Shown here: one piece after another, positions 54,912 through 63,588 of the stretch
How the letters are laid out: every line of letters begins with the position of its first letter
Position numbering within the stretch: position 1 is the stretch's first letter
Assembly: GCA_947624325.1 (NCBI GenBank)
Contig: CANQJT010000001.1
Location: 62,001 to 126,000, forward strand
DNA from: Candidatus Gastranaerophilales bacterium
Lineage (GTDB): Bacteria; Cyanobacteriota; Vampirovibrionia; Gastranaerophilales; Gastranaerophilaceae
Length of the DNA: 64,000 nt
Reading direction: 5' to 3'
Translations under genes and position numbers: made by a program
Notes under the pieces: model-generated
Databases searched by the model: none
Told to the model about the DNA's origin: nothing
What the model saw: only the letters and a program-made list of their open reading frames with translations

Positions 54912-56048
54912 TTACCTTGTATAAACTCTTGACAGTCTTGCTTTAAGTCTGCATATTAACTCATAATTAATTGTGCCTAATATTTCCGCCCAACTGTTTA
55001 CGGATATTTTTTCATTTCCGTCATTTCCGATTAGAGTTATTACATCGCCTTCATTTGCATTAAGACCCGTTATATCAAACATCATTTGATCCATTGTAAT
55101 GTTTCCTATTTGAGGGACTTTTATTCCGTTTAATATACCGAAAATTTTATTTGACAGTCTTCTGTCGACCCCATCCGCATAACCTATCGGAATTGTTGCA
55201 ATTTTTGTTTCTTTATCTGCTTTATATGTGTGGCTGTAACTTACTCCGCTGCCTTTATGTGCTGTGTGAATATTCGTAATTCTCCCTTTTAAACTCATTG
55301 CAGGGGTTAAATTGGGGATTTCTTCGGCAAAATCAGGCAAATCCGGCAACAGACCGTATAATGCTAATCCCAGCCTAACCATGTTATATTCGTCTTCTTT
55401 ATATTGAGCTATTGCGGCTGCTGTATTAAAACAGTGCAGAATTAATCCTTTTGTATCTGTTTTTTTAATTATTTCGTTCCAAATATTTAATTGTTCGTTT
55501 GTTTTTTCTTTATCCTCCGCGCAGGCAAAATGAGTGAAAATACCTTGAAGTTCTATAAATTCTGATTTTTGAACTTGCTTAATAAAATCAACGGCATCTT
55601 CTCGTTGAACACCGATTCTGTTCATACCTGTATCAAGTTTTATGTGGGCTTTTGTCTTTAATCCCGTCTTTTCATATGTTAATTTTGCTGCCTCAATATG
55701 GTTTTTAGAAAAAAGTGAAAGTGAAATATCATTTTGTGCGGCATAATCAAATGCCCAAACGGGTGCAGCACCGAGTACAAGTATAGGACATGTAAATTTA
55801 TTATTCCGTAATTCCATTCCTTCATCTATTGAAGCTACACCGAGATAATCAACTCCCGATGCCAATAATGTAGGTGCAATCATTATACTGCCATGCCCGT
55901 ATGCGTCAGCTTTAACTACGGCTAGTATCTTACTGCCCTTTCGGATAAATGATTTTAGTTCATTTATATTTCTTTCTATTGCATCAAGGTTTATTTCAAC
56001 CCAGGCATCTCTTTTCGTATTTATATTTGATAATCTTTGAAATTTCAT
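54912..56048 (-). CDS. alr: Alanine racemase
   Basis: 378-residue fold-type III PLP racemase giving D-alanine for peptidoglycan. The PLP lysine is in AVVKADAYGHGS (Lys46), the substrate tyrosine in GSGVSYSHTYKA, and GTINYELICRLKARLSRVY closes the C-terminal domain. It lies convergent to tolC (20-base gap). Only 50 bases separate its start from the divergent membrane gene, so both promoters overlap there. No Shine-Dalgarno is visible. Confidence 0.96.
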   Translation of the reverse strand: MKFQRLSNINTKRDAWVEINLDAIERNINELKSFIRKGSKILAVVKADAYGHGSIMIAPTLLASGVDYLGVASIDEGMELRNNKFTCPILVLGAAPVWAFDYAAQNDISLSLFSKNHIEAAKLTYEKTGLKTKAHIKLDTGMNRIGVQREDAVDFIKQVQKSEFIELQGIFTHFACAEDKEKTNEQLNIWNEIIKKTDTKGLILHCFNTAAAIAQYKEDEYNMVRLGLALYGLLPDLPDFAEEIPNLTPAMSLKGRITNIHTAHKGSGVSYSHTYKADKETKIATIPIGYADGVDRRLSNKIFGILNGIKVPQIGNITMDQMMFDITGLNANEGDVITLIGNDGNEKISVNSWAEILGTINYELICRLKARLSRVYTR

Positions 56049-56098
56049 ATTTACATTTTAGTTTAAATATATTTAATTTGTTATAATATTTTTTAATA

Positions 56099-57667
56099 AT
56101 GAAACAATTATATTTATTTTTAAAAAAATTTGATGTTTTTTATTTCGCAATTATTTTATTACTAATGATTGCAGGTTTGTGTTTTTTAGGAAGAAATATT
56201 TATTCGCCTTTATCAGATATAGGAAGAGAGTTTTATATTCCCCTAAGAATGACTCAAGGTTTTGTATTATATCGTGACATCAGTAATATTTACGGGCCTC
56301 TTGGATATATTCTTAATTCATTATTAATAAAAATCTTTGGTTCGGGCTTGAATACTTTTTTATGTATAGGATTTGTTTTATCATATTTATCTTTAATTTT
56401 AATTTTTCAAATAAATAAACTGTTTTTATCAAAATCTGCTGCATTTGTTCTTACAATAGTCTTTATTCCTTCCTGCGTATTTTTTCCTTCACTTTCAAAT
56501 TGGATAACTCCATACTCATATTCCGTTATTTGGGCACTATTCGGAATTTTAATTTCGGTGTTTTGTTTATTTAAATATTTAAAAACGGATAATTTTAAAT
56601 GTTTAGTCTTATCTTTTTTGTCATATGGATTTTCTGTAAGTTGTAAATATGATTTTGCATTCTTTATAATTTTGCTTTTATTTATTGTGTTGATAAAAAG
56701 ACTTAATTTTAAATCGGTAATTAAATTATTATCTATGGTTCTAATTTTCCCTATATTAAGTATTTTGGTCCTTTTAATTCAAGGATGTTCTTTTTGTGAT
56801 TTATATACAGCCTGCAAGCATATAGCTGATATATCAAGTTCTTATCCGGTAAAATATTTTTATTTTTATTACGGTTTTATTCCTTCCGTACCTGCTTTTA
56901 AAAATGCGCTATTTTCTTTGATTTACCCTGTTCCTTCGTCTTTCTTCAGAATAATAGGGTATCTTTCATTTTTATTAATTATTAAATATATAATTTTCTT
57001 TTTAAAAAATAAAAAATTTAATCAAAATGAATTTTTATGTTTTTGTTTTCTTACGGCAGGTTTTTTAATTTCCTTAAAATGTATTGGTTCAATTACTTTA
57101 GCAATATACGGTACATATTTTCTTCCCGTTATATTATCTTCTGTTGTTGTTGCTATATATACGGAATTTTTTAAAAATGAAAAATTTTTAATATATGTAT
57201 TTTGCTTTTTATTATTTATTTTTTATACGGTAAATTGTTTTCTGTTTAATGATTTATATAATGTTAATATCGGAAAATATAAAATAAAAATTCCTTCAGT
57301 ATATGTTAACGGAACTGTTAAATTGGATGCATATATAAAAGAAAATATTGAATCTGATAAAACTTTACTTATATTACCGGAAGGATGCATTATAAATTTT
57401 GCGGATAACATCAAATCTGATGATAAATATTTTATTTTAAATCCTGTATATGCATATATGTATGGAATAAATAATATATTAAATGATATAAAAGCAAAAA
57501 AACCTGATTTTATAGTATTTTCAAATATATTGTATACCGATTATCCTTATATGTTTTTTAAAAGGTCATACGGTAAAGAGATATATGAATATGTCAAAGA
57601 GCATTATAAATATGAAAAGTCTGTGGGTGATAAAATAGAATTTGAAATATATAAATTAAGTGAATAA
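56099..57667 (+). CDS. Polytopic membrane glycosyltransferase-like protein (GT-C type)
   Basis: 522 residues with about ten hydrophobic helices. The first external loop, DIGREFYIPLRMTQGFVLYR then DISNIYGPLGYIL, resembles GT-C/ArnT-like transferases that use lipid-linked sugars. The C-terminal about 140 residues are soluble and probably periplasmic. TATAAT at 56083-56088 puts the transcript start near 56095, so the leader would be only a few bases. Donor and acceptor unknown. Confidence 0.7.
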   Translation: MKQLYLFLKKFDVFYFAIILLLMIAGLCFLGRNIYSPLSDIGREFYIPLRMTQGFVLYRDISNIYGPLGYILNSLLIKIFGSGLNTFLCIGFVLSYLSLILIFQINKLFLSKSAAFVLTIVFIPSCVFFPSLSNWITPYSYSVIWALFGILISVFCLFKYLKTDNFKCLVLSFLSYGFSVSCKYDFAFFIILLLFIVLIKRLNFKSVIKLLSMVLIFPILSILVLLIQGCSFCDLYTACKHIADISSSYPVKYFYFYYGFIPSVPAFKNALFSLIYPVPSSFFRIIGYLSFLLIIKYIIFFLKNKKFNQNEFLCFCFLTAGFLISLKCIGSITLAIYGTYFLPVILSSVVVAIYTEFFKNEKFLIYVFCFLLFIFYTVNCFLFNDLYNVNIGKYKIKIPSVYVNGTVKLDAYIKENIESDKTLLILPEGCIINFADNIKSDDKYFILNPVYAYMYGINNILNDIKAKKPDFIVFSNILYTDYPYMFFKRSYGKEIYEYVKEHYKYEKSVGDKIEFEIYKLSE

Positions 57668-57699
57668 ATGTGTTATACTTTATTAAATACGGGAAAAAT

Positions 57700-58020
57700 A
57701 TGAATAAGGAAGAAAAATTAAAAATAATAGAGGATATGCAGGCAGTAGTCGAGCAAATGAGATTGGATGATTTGGAAGAAGATCCTTCTCTCGCAGATGA
57801 AATGTTTGAGTGTTCCTGCTGCGGTAAGACAATGCCTTTAGCAGGTTCAATACAATATAATAAATACAGATTATGCAATAACTGTGTTTTACTGGCAGAA
57901 ACAGGTTTTGCAATAGGTAAATTTAAAAATGCAGATGAACTCATAAAAGCAATGGAAGATACCAGACTTGAAGAAATGTGTGAGTTTATAAAAAAAGAAG
58001 AGAACAGACAAAATAATTAA
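57700..58020 (+). CDS. Small zinc-finger protein next to matrixin
   Basis: 106 residues. An acidic helical N-terminus (KLKIIEDMQAVVEQMRLDDL) is followed by CSCCGKTMPLAGSIQYNK and YRLCNNCVLLAE: two CxxC pairs spaced as a zinc ribbon. The upstream frame to 57670 lacks a good start. The stop is directly followed by the metalloprotease ATG, so the two are cotranscribed; it may regulate or recruit the protease. No family known. Confidence 0.7.
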   Translation: MNKEEKLKIIEDMQAVVEQMRLDDLEEDPSLADEMFECSCCGKTMPLAGSIQYNKYRLCNNCVLLAETGFAIGKFKNADELIKAMEDTRLEEMCEFIKKEENRQNN

Positions 58021-58800
58021 ATGTACAGAATAACATACTTAAACGAACATTTAAAAGACGGAAAACTGATCAGATGGCCGGATCAGTGTATACCATTGCC
58101 TGTATATATTGCACCTTGTACTTTTTATTCCATGAATGATGCCGATAAATATGCATATATAAATATGGTAATAGAAGCATTTCAGTGCTGGGAACAGGCA
58201 AGCGGAGGAAAGGTAAGTTTTTATATAGTAAATACTTTAAATGAATCACAAATAAATGTTGAATGGCGAAGAGTTGACAGAAAATCTCTCGGAAATTGTT
58301 CATTTAATTTTGATGCGGAATCAAGATTGTATTCTGCAGAAGTATCCATAGGTATATCGGATGGTATCCTTCATCGTCAGTATATGGATGAAAATGAAGT
58401 TTATCATACTATTTTGCATGAAATCGGGCATGCATTAGGGCTTGGACACTCTAAAGATACGGGTGATATAATGTATACTCCGCACCAATACGGACAGGTA
58501 AGGTTATCACAAAGGGATATAAATTCAATAAGGTGGTTATATTCATTGCCCTACGGGACATCAGCTAAGAGTCTGGGGGACTTATATTCAATTCAGCATA
58601 ATAATATAGATGATGTCATATTACATATTGCAACAGGGAAAGCCGAATCTGCGTTTCAAAAGACAATGAAAAATATATCCGTTAAAACAAGAGATTTAGA
58701 AGATGAACAATCAAAACTTGCTCAAATGAAGAAATTTCAAATTTCCATTCAGGATGTTAAATTACCTAAAGAGATAGCAGATAAATTTAAAGAAAGATAA
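58021..58800 (+). CDS. Matrixin-type zinc metalloprotease (M10)
   Basis: 259 residues. The zinc site HEIGHALGLGH (His133, Glu134, His137, His143) and the Met-turn DIMYTP are exact for matrixins. The N-terminal part resembles a metalloprotease fold (QCWEQASGGKVSFYIV). A C-terminal helix rich in charged residues follows. No signal peptide or membrane segment is visible, unlike most members, so it may act in the cytoplasm or be exported by an unknown route. It directly follows the zinc-finger gene. Confidence 0.85.
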   Translation: MYRITYLNEHLKDGKLIRWPDQCIPLPVYIAPCTFYSMNDADKYAYINMVIEAFQCWEQASGGKVSFYIVNTLNESQINVEWRRVDRKSLGNCSFNFDAESRLYSAEVSIGISDGILHRQYMDENEVYHTILHEIGHALGLGHSKDTGDIMYTPHQYGQVRLSQRDINSIRWLYSLPYGTSAKSLGDLYSIQHNNIDDVILHIATGKAESAFQKTMKNISVKTRDLEDEQSKLAQMKKFQISIQDVKLPKEIADKFKER

Positions 58801-58814
58801 TTTTTTAGTATAAT
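58786..58814 (+). promoter_or_regulatory. Promoter of rnpB
   Basis: TATAAT at 58809-58814 with a weak TTTAAA at 58786-58791 (17-base spacer), overlapping the end of the metalloprotease gene. The RNA starts about 7-8 bases after the -10. Confidence 0.55.
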
Positions 58815-58820
58815 AAAAAA

Positions 58821-59153
58821 AGAGAGTATCTGAACAATCACGTATAAGCAATTATATGAGGAAAGTCCGGACACCTAAGGGCAGAACGACGGATAACATC
58901 CGCCTGGGGCGACCCAAGGACAAGTGCCGCAGAAAAGTAAACAACCGTATAAACGGTTCAGGTGCAACGGTAGTGTAAAAGACTACAGGGGATATCGTAA
59001 GATATCTGCCGGGTAAACTCCGTTCGGGTGCAAGATTGAATAAAAGGTTAAGGTGACCCGCCGTCTTTTGAAAATCGCAAAGAACTGCAAGGTAACTTTC
59101 AGTCAAGACAGATGATTGTTTTAAAACAGAATCCGGCTTACGGGATACTCTCT
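58821..59153 (+). ncRNA. rnpB: RNase P RNA
   Basis: Bacterial RNase P RNA, about 333 nt. The conserved GAGGAAAGTCCGGAC (P4 strand) lies near 58858-58872 and its partner region ACAGAATCCGGCTTAC near 59126-59141. GAGAGTATC at the 5' end pairs with GATACTCTC at the 3' end (P1), and the 3' T-run serves as terminator. It trims the 5' ends of pre-tRNAs. An antisense frame here is spurious. Confidence 0.95.
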
Positions 59154-59155
59154 TT

Positions 59156-60082
59156 TTAATATTCCACCAAGTCTTCACTGTTTTCCAGTGTCATTCCGAC
59201 TTCACGCATATAATTGTGAACTTCTTCTATTCTTTTGATGTTTTCTTCCATGTTCGGATATTTTTGCATTGCAAATGCACATATATCAAGAGTTTCAGAA
59301 TTTTTAGTGGTTTTATCGGGCTTCTTTGAAAGGCTGGTTGTTAAATCCAGTCTTCTGTTTTGAGTTAATCTTGATTGTATTTTAGGATAATTTGATGCAT
59401 AAATCTGCCGTGCTGATGCTCTATCGGATAGTGCAAGATATGAACATTCAACCAGATATCTTGTAACTGCAATTTCTACATCTTTTACGGCATTATGTGC
59501 TTTTTCCATTAAACCCTCGCCGCCGAAATCTACATCTTCATTTTTTCCGATAATATCTAAAATTTGATATTTCTTTTCCAAGATTTTTTTGTGTACTTCG
59601 TAGCCTGCTTGAACAGTATATGCTAATGAAGGGTTTGTTGATATATAAGATGGTGTACCTATAATAAAATTTAAATCGTCATTAGGGTATATTATAAGCG
59701 GAATACAAGGATAATCTTTATTTTCATTTTCAACTTCAATTTTGTATACCTGAGCAAGAGTCCTTTCAAACGGCTGAACCTGCATTGGTCGTTCTCGGTA
59801 TTCCAAACGAGGTCTGCCTGCAAATCCTTCGCATATGAAGCAGTCCTGGTTTGGGTATAAATATGAAATTTCATTTAGTGCTAAAGAATCTTGAGGTTTA
59901 AATCTTGCAGGATTCATTCCCTCTTTTGCAAGACCTACATCAGCTACATAATCAACATAAATACTTTTAAATGAAGGTGTATTTTGTATTGATTTGTTTG
60001 TTCTCTCAGCGGCTGTTTTTTTTAAAGAGGTTTGCATTTTATTGTTTGTGTAGCTTTTAGCACTGATTGCTGAAATTTTCAT
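59156..60082 (-). CDS. Orphan protein with MKIS...PSFKS N-terminus
   Basis: 308 residues, not recognised. MKISAISAKSYTNN and, later, NTPSFKSIYVDYVADVG give the recurrent MK[IV]...FK start. A mixed alpha/beta body follows (IPLIIYPNDDLNFIIGTPSY; EVHKKILEKKYQILDIIG) and a helical C-terminus. AGGAG lies 6 bases before the ATG. The stop lies right next to the rnpB terminator. Its upstream region resembles that of the gene starting at 29582. Function unknown. Confidence 0.7.
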   Translation of the reverse strand: MKISAISAKSYTNNKMQTSLKKTAAERTNKSIQNTPSFKSIYVDYVADVGLAKEGMNPARFKPQDSLALNEISYLYPNQDCFICEGFAGRPRLEYRERPMQVQPFERTLAQVYKIEVENENKDYPCIPLIIYPNDDLNFIIGTPSYISTNPSLAYTVQAGYEVHKKILEKKYQILDIIGKNEDVDFGGEGLMEKAHNAVKDVEIAVTRYLVECSYLALSDRASARQIYASNYPKIQSRLTQNRRLDLTTSLSKKPDKTTKNSETLDICAFAMQKYPNMEENIKRIEEVHNYMREVGMTLENSEDLVEY

Positions 60083-60235
60083 GAATTACTCCTGACTGAT
60101 ATTTTCAAAAATTATGAATTAAAATTTTGCCGTTTCTGTTAATTCTTGTAAAGAAAAATTAACATTTTAAAATTATTTGTCAAAATATTTATTCCCTTTT
60201 TTTTAAGACATACGATAGTAAGCCGGCATAAATTT

Positions 60236-60955
60236 ATGAAAATAAGTTCTTTCCCTTATAAATCAGACAAGAATAATTATTCTTGTCCGTCATTCAAGAG
60301 TTTTCCCTCACATCCTAAATATTTTCCTGAAATTATGGCTAGAATTGCAAAGGTGGGCGGGGAGTATATAAGTATGCCTGAACAAAGGTTATTTTTGGCA
60401 GCTACTGCATTATTTATGCAGCCTTTAATTGATTTAAAATTTGCACACGAAGATAAAAAAGTCGATTCGGCTATAAAATCCGCATCGAAAGCAATGGTCG
60501 GAGGTTTTACGGGTGTTGCCATTCGTGCATTATTTATAAGATTAACAACAAAAAGCATTGCACCATTAAAAGACAATTTTTTGTACAGATACTTTTTGCC
60601 GGATAAAATACAAAAAATGTTTGAATTTGAACCGTTAATGGCGAGTAAATTGCTTAAGCAGTATAATGCATCGTTAGGCTCGATTTTTGCCATTGCGTTT
60701 ATGGTATTATTTTCTAATTCTAAAATTGATGCACCTTTTACTGGGGATGTACAGGACTTACTATCAGGGGTTATTAAAGAGAATAAATCTTGGGGGGATT
60801 CTTTTAAAACGGTTATAAGGTCTCGATGCCGTAAAATTAGAATTTGGTTTAAACATAAAAAGGATTTCATTCTTAAAATATATACAAAATTAAAGAAAAT
60901 AGTCCAAATAATAAAAGAGGACGATAATAAAAAAAAGAATGGCGGTGTTAAATGA
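60236..60955 (+). CDS. Orphan membrane protein with MKIS...PSFKS N-terminus
   Basis: 239 residues. MKISSFPYKSDKNN then SCPSFKSFPSHP repeats the lineage N-terminal motif; hydrophobic segments (LAATALFMQPLIDL; AMVGGFTGVAIRALF; GSIFAIAFMVLF) follow and a very basic tail (RCRKIRIWFKHKKDFIL) ends it. No family recognised. It overlaps the next gene by 4 bases (ATGA). The gap 60083-60235 holds the divergent promoters and nothing else recognisable. Confidence 0.68.
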   Translation: MKISSFPYKSDKNNYSCPSFKSFPSHPKYFPEIMARIAKVGGEYISMPEQRLFLAATALFMQPLIDLKFAHEDKKVDSAIKSASKAMVGGFTGVAIRALFIRLTTKSIAPLKDNFLYRYFLPDKIQKMFEFEPLMASKLLKQYNASLGSIFAIAFMVLFSNSKIDAPFTGDVQDLLSGVIKENKSWGDSFKTVIRSRCRKIRIWFKHKKDFILKIYTKLKKIVQIIKEDDNKKKNGGVK

Positions 60956-61968
60956 ATATGCCGTTTGACATTCTTAGCAAATTTGTTTGTGGCCCGATTC
61001 ACAGACTTAGAATTAAATATTTCAGCAGAAGTGCTTTGTATAATTGTTGCAATACTATGGCTAATTTCATTTTTGAAAAAAGCAAAGATTTGCCTGTTGT
61101 AATGATTGCTTTAAATTCTTTAAGTCTTTTATCAAGCCATCTGGCACAAATAAATGCATTGAAAAAAAGTAATCGTGAAAATAAAGATTATTTAATAAAT
61201 CAGGAAAGAGCAGAACTCGGGTTAGACTTAATTTTTACTACTGTGTTTCCTTCAATGATAAACAATGCACTTAGAAAAAAACTTGAAGGCGGACAATTTA
61301 CAACAAGAATGACCGAATATAATCTCAAAAATGTTGTAGCACCTGCGGCCGGTGTTACTGAAAAAGAGCTATGTGATACAAGCCATATTCTGCCATTCTG
61401 GAAAAGTGTTAAAAGCTCAATAAATTCTTTGGGGCTTGCCGTTAAAAAGAAAATGAAGTCTAAGCCTAAAGAGTTATGGAAAATTCTTAATTTTAAAGAG
61501 CCGGATTTAAATAAAGCTGTTCCTACAGTATCTCTTTTTGATATTGCAGTTGATGCCGATGCTTCTAAAAGATCCGGATTTAAAAATTTATATAACGGAA
61601 GAGCTTTTGATGATATGGTTGGTGCGGTAAATGGTACACTTATAATTACTACTATACTTTATCTTATTGTTGTTAGTAATATGCTAATGCCTATTATTAA
61701 AAATCTGTTAGCAAACAGAGCATATAAAAAACAGCTCGAAAAAGCAGGTGAAACACCTGAAAGCATAAAAAGAAAAATGAAATATGCATCTTTAAGAACA
61801 GATATTTCTTTAAATGAAAACAATAAAATTTTCAGTGAATTTCTAAATAATAATCCGGTAAAATCTGATAATATTTCTAATGTTTCTTATAAAAAATCAA
61901 ATTTTAATACGACTAAAAATAATATTTTTAAAGATTTTAAAAGTTATAATTCAAATTTGAGAATTTAA
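60952..61968 (+). CDS. Orphan membrane protein, partner of the preceding gene
   Basis: 338 residues. Helical with hydrophobic segments near residues 40-55 and 225-245 (GTLIITTILYLIVVSNMLM). A polar Asn/Ser/Lys tail ends it. It begins MNMPFDILSKFVCGPIHRLR. Translationally coupled to the upstream gene (ATGA), so the two products probably work as one unit. No family known. Confidence 0.66.
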   Translation: MNMPFDILSKFVCGPIHRLRIKYFSRSALYNCCNTMANFIFEKSKDLPVVMIALNSLSLLSSHLAQINALKKSNRENKDYLINQERAELGLDLIFTTVFPSMINNALRKKLEGGQFTTRMTEYNLKNVVAPAAGVTEKELCDTSHILPFWKSVKSSINSLGLAVKKKMKSKPKELWKILNFKEPDLNKAVPTVSLFDIAVDADASKRSGFKNLYNGRAFDDMVGAVNGTLIITTILYLIVVSNMLMPIIKNLLANRAYKKQLEKAGETPESIKRKMKYASLRTDISLNENNKIFSEFLNNNPVKSDNISNVSYKKSNFNTTKNNIFKDFKSYNSNLRI

Positions 61969-61996
61969 TATAATTATTATATTATTATTTTTGAAT

Positions 61997-62070
61997 GTGT
62001 CCGTAGCTTAACAGGATAGAGCAAAGATCTCCGAAGTCTTTAGATGTGGGTTCAACTCCCATCGGGCACA
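61997..62070 (+). tRNA. tRNA-Arg (CCG)
   Basis: 74-nt cloverleaf: acceptor GTGTCCG/CGGGCAC, D-stem GCTT/GAGC, anticodon stem AAGAT/GTCTT with loop CTCCGAA (anticodon CCG), T-stem GTGGG/CCCAT with loop TTCAACT, discriminator A. CCA is not encoded. An antisense frame over it is spurious. Confidence 0.93.
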
Positions 62071-62146
62071 AATTAAATTTTTTAAATTTCTGGTATTTAT
62101 TTGAATTATATAATATAATTTTTACATAGATTGAAAAAGGTAAATA

Positions 62147-62494
62147 ATGACTAAAGAAATAGATACAGTTCCAATAGAAGTAATAATACTTACGGCAGAT
62201 CATGAAATAAAAGGTACTGTTCATGTCTCAAAATATACAAAGACAAACAGAGAGTTGACAGATTTGCTAAACGATAAAGAAAAAAGATTTCTTGCCGTTA
62301 CTAATGCGGAAATTCTTGAAAGGAATTCTAATGTTCCGCCAAGAAGGTATAACTTTTTGGAAATACATATTGACTGTATTATGATGGTACATCCTTCAAG
62401 CCAAGTAGTATTTAGAGATACGGGTAAAGCGCAGGAAGATATCGCCCGTTTCAGAGAACTTCGTAAAAAATTAAATCAGACAAAACCTTTTTAG
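62147..62494 (+). CDS. Conserved-looking small protein, unknown
   Basis: 115 residues: beta-rich (VPIEVIILTADHEIKGTVHV; YNFLEIHIDCIMMVHPSSQV) with a basic helical tail (FRELRKKLNQTKPF). It looks like a compact single-domain fold, perhaps LSm/barrel-like, but I assign no family. One base separates it from the GT9 gene, so the two are cotranscribed. Confidence 0.65.
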   Translation: MTKEIDTVPIEVIILTADHEIKGTVHVSKYTKTNRELTDLLNDKEKRFLAVTNAEILERNSNVPPRRYNFLEIHIDCIMMVHPSSQVVFRDTGKAQEDIARFRELRKKLNQTKPF

Positions 62495-62495
62495 T

Positions 62496-63485
62496 ATGAA
62501 ACAGTTTAAAAATATTTTATTAATTAATTTCGGAGGAATCGGTGATGAAATATTATTCCTTCCTGTTATTCAGTGTTTAAGAAAAACATATCCTAATGCT
62601 AAAATTACATTGTGCCTTGAAGGGCGAAGCAAGAGTTTTGTTAATCTTACCGATTTAATAAATGATTACTTTTGTGTCGATATTAAGACAAAAAATAAAT
62701 ATCTGCAAATGATTAAACTCTATTTTAAAGCGCTTTTTGGAAAGTATGATTTGGTTATATCTTCAGGTGCTAATTCGTTAATTCCAGTTTTGCTTTTTTT
62801 AACAGGGATTAAAACCAGAATAGGCTATAAATCATCAAAATTAAGTGAAAAATTATTAACATATGCAGTAAATTTAAATAAATATCAATATGCTGCAAAT
62901 ATGTATTTTGATTTGGTAAAACCTGTTTCTGATTTACCGTTTGAATTTCCTTGTATTAAATCTGTTGAATGTGAAAAATTTCCGGAGTCTGTTTTAATTC
63001 ATCCCGGGGTCAGTAAAATAAGTGTAAATAAAAAAATTGTGAAAACTGTTAGTGCGGAAATATGGGCAGAAATCATAAAAAAGTTGCTGTTAAAAGGTAA
63101 AAAAGTATATTTGGCAGGCGGCCCGGATGACTATGATATTATAGATAAAATAAAGAAAAACTTATTAAATTATGATTTGACAAATTTTTTCGATATGTAC
63201 GGTAAGACTAAAAATATTTATGATTTGGCAAAGTTAATAAAGAGTTCTGAAATATTAATATGTTCTGACTCTGCACCAATGCATATTTCAGTTGCACTTA
63301 ATACCAAAACAATTGCTATATTCGGTCCGACTGATGAAAATAAACTTTTACCCAAATCAAATAATTTTATTGCGATAACTAATAATTGTGATTGTCGTCC
63401 TTGTTTGTGGGATAAAAGAAATACCACCTGTGAAAAACTTGATTGTTTAAATCTTAATATAGAAAATATATTAAAATTAATTTGA
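62496..63485 (+). CDS. Family 9 glycosyltransferase (heptosyltransferase-like)
   Basis: 329-residue GT-B enzyme of the ADP-heptose:LPS heptosyltransferase group. LLINFGGIGDEILFLPVIQC, VLIHPGVSK, VYLAGGPDDYDII and ICSDSAPMHISVALN plus IAIFGPTDENKLLP are the family blocks. It adds sugars to LPS core at the inner membrane; sugar undecided. Cotranscribed with the small upstream gene. Confidence 0.9.
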   Translation: MKQFKNILLINFGGIGDEILFLPVIQCLRKTYPNAKITLCLEGRSKSFVNLTDLINDYFCVDIKTKNKYLQMIKLYFKALFGKYDLVISSGANSLIPVLLFLTGIKTRIGYKSSKLSEKLLTYAVNLNKYQYAANMYFDLVKPVSDLPFEFPCIKSVECEKFPESVLIHPGVSKISVNKKIVKTVSAEIWAEIIKKLLLKGKKVYLAGGPDDYDIIDKIKKNLLNYDLTNFFDMYGKTKNIYDLAKLIKSSEILICSDSAPMHISVALNTKTIAIFGPTDENKLLPKSNNFIAITNNCDCRPCLWDKRNTTCEKLDCLNLNIENILKLI

Positions 63486-63588
63486 TTTTTTATTGTTATA
63501 ATTCTTTACGATTAGTCAAAATTTATATACTATTTTGTATAATATTTTCTGTATATTAATAAAATAATAAATTTTAGGAGGAAATATA

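Noticed and set aside
58852-59178. Minus-strand frame within rnpB
   Set aside because: Antisense to RNase P RNA, whose conserved core and closing stem are clear.
61985-62224. Minus-strand frame over tRNA-Arg(CCG)
   Set aside because: Runs through the tRNA and into the next gene; no start signals.
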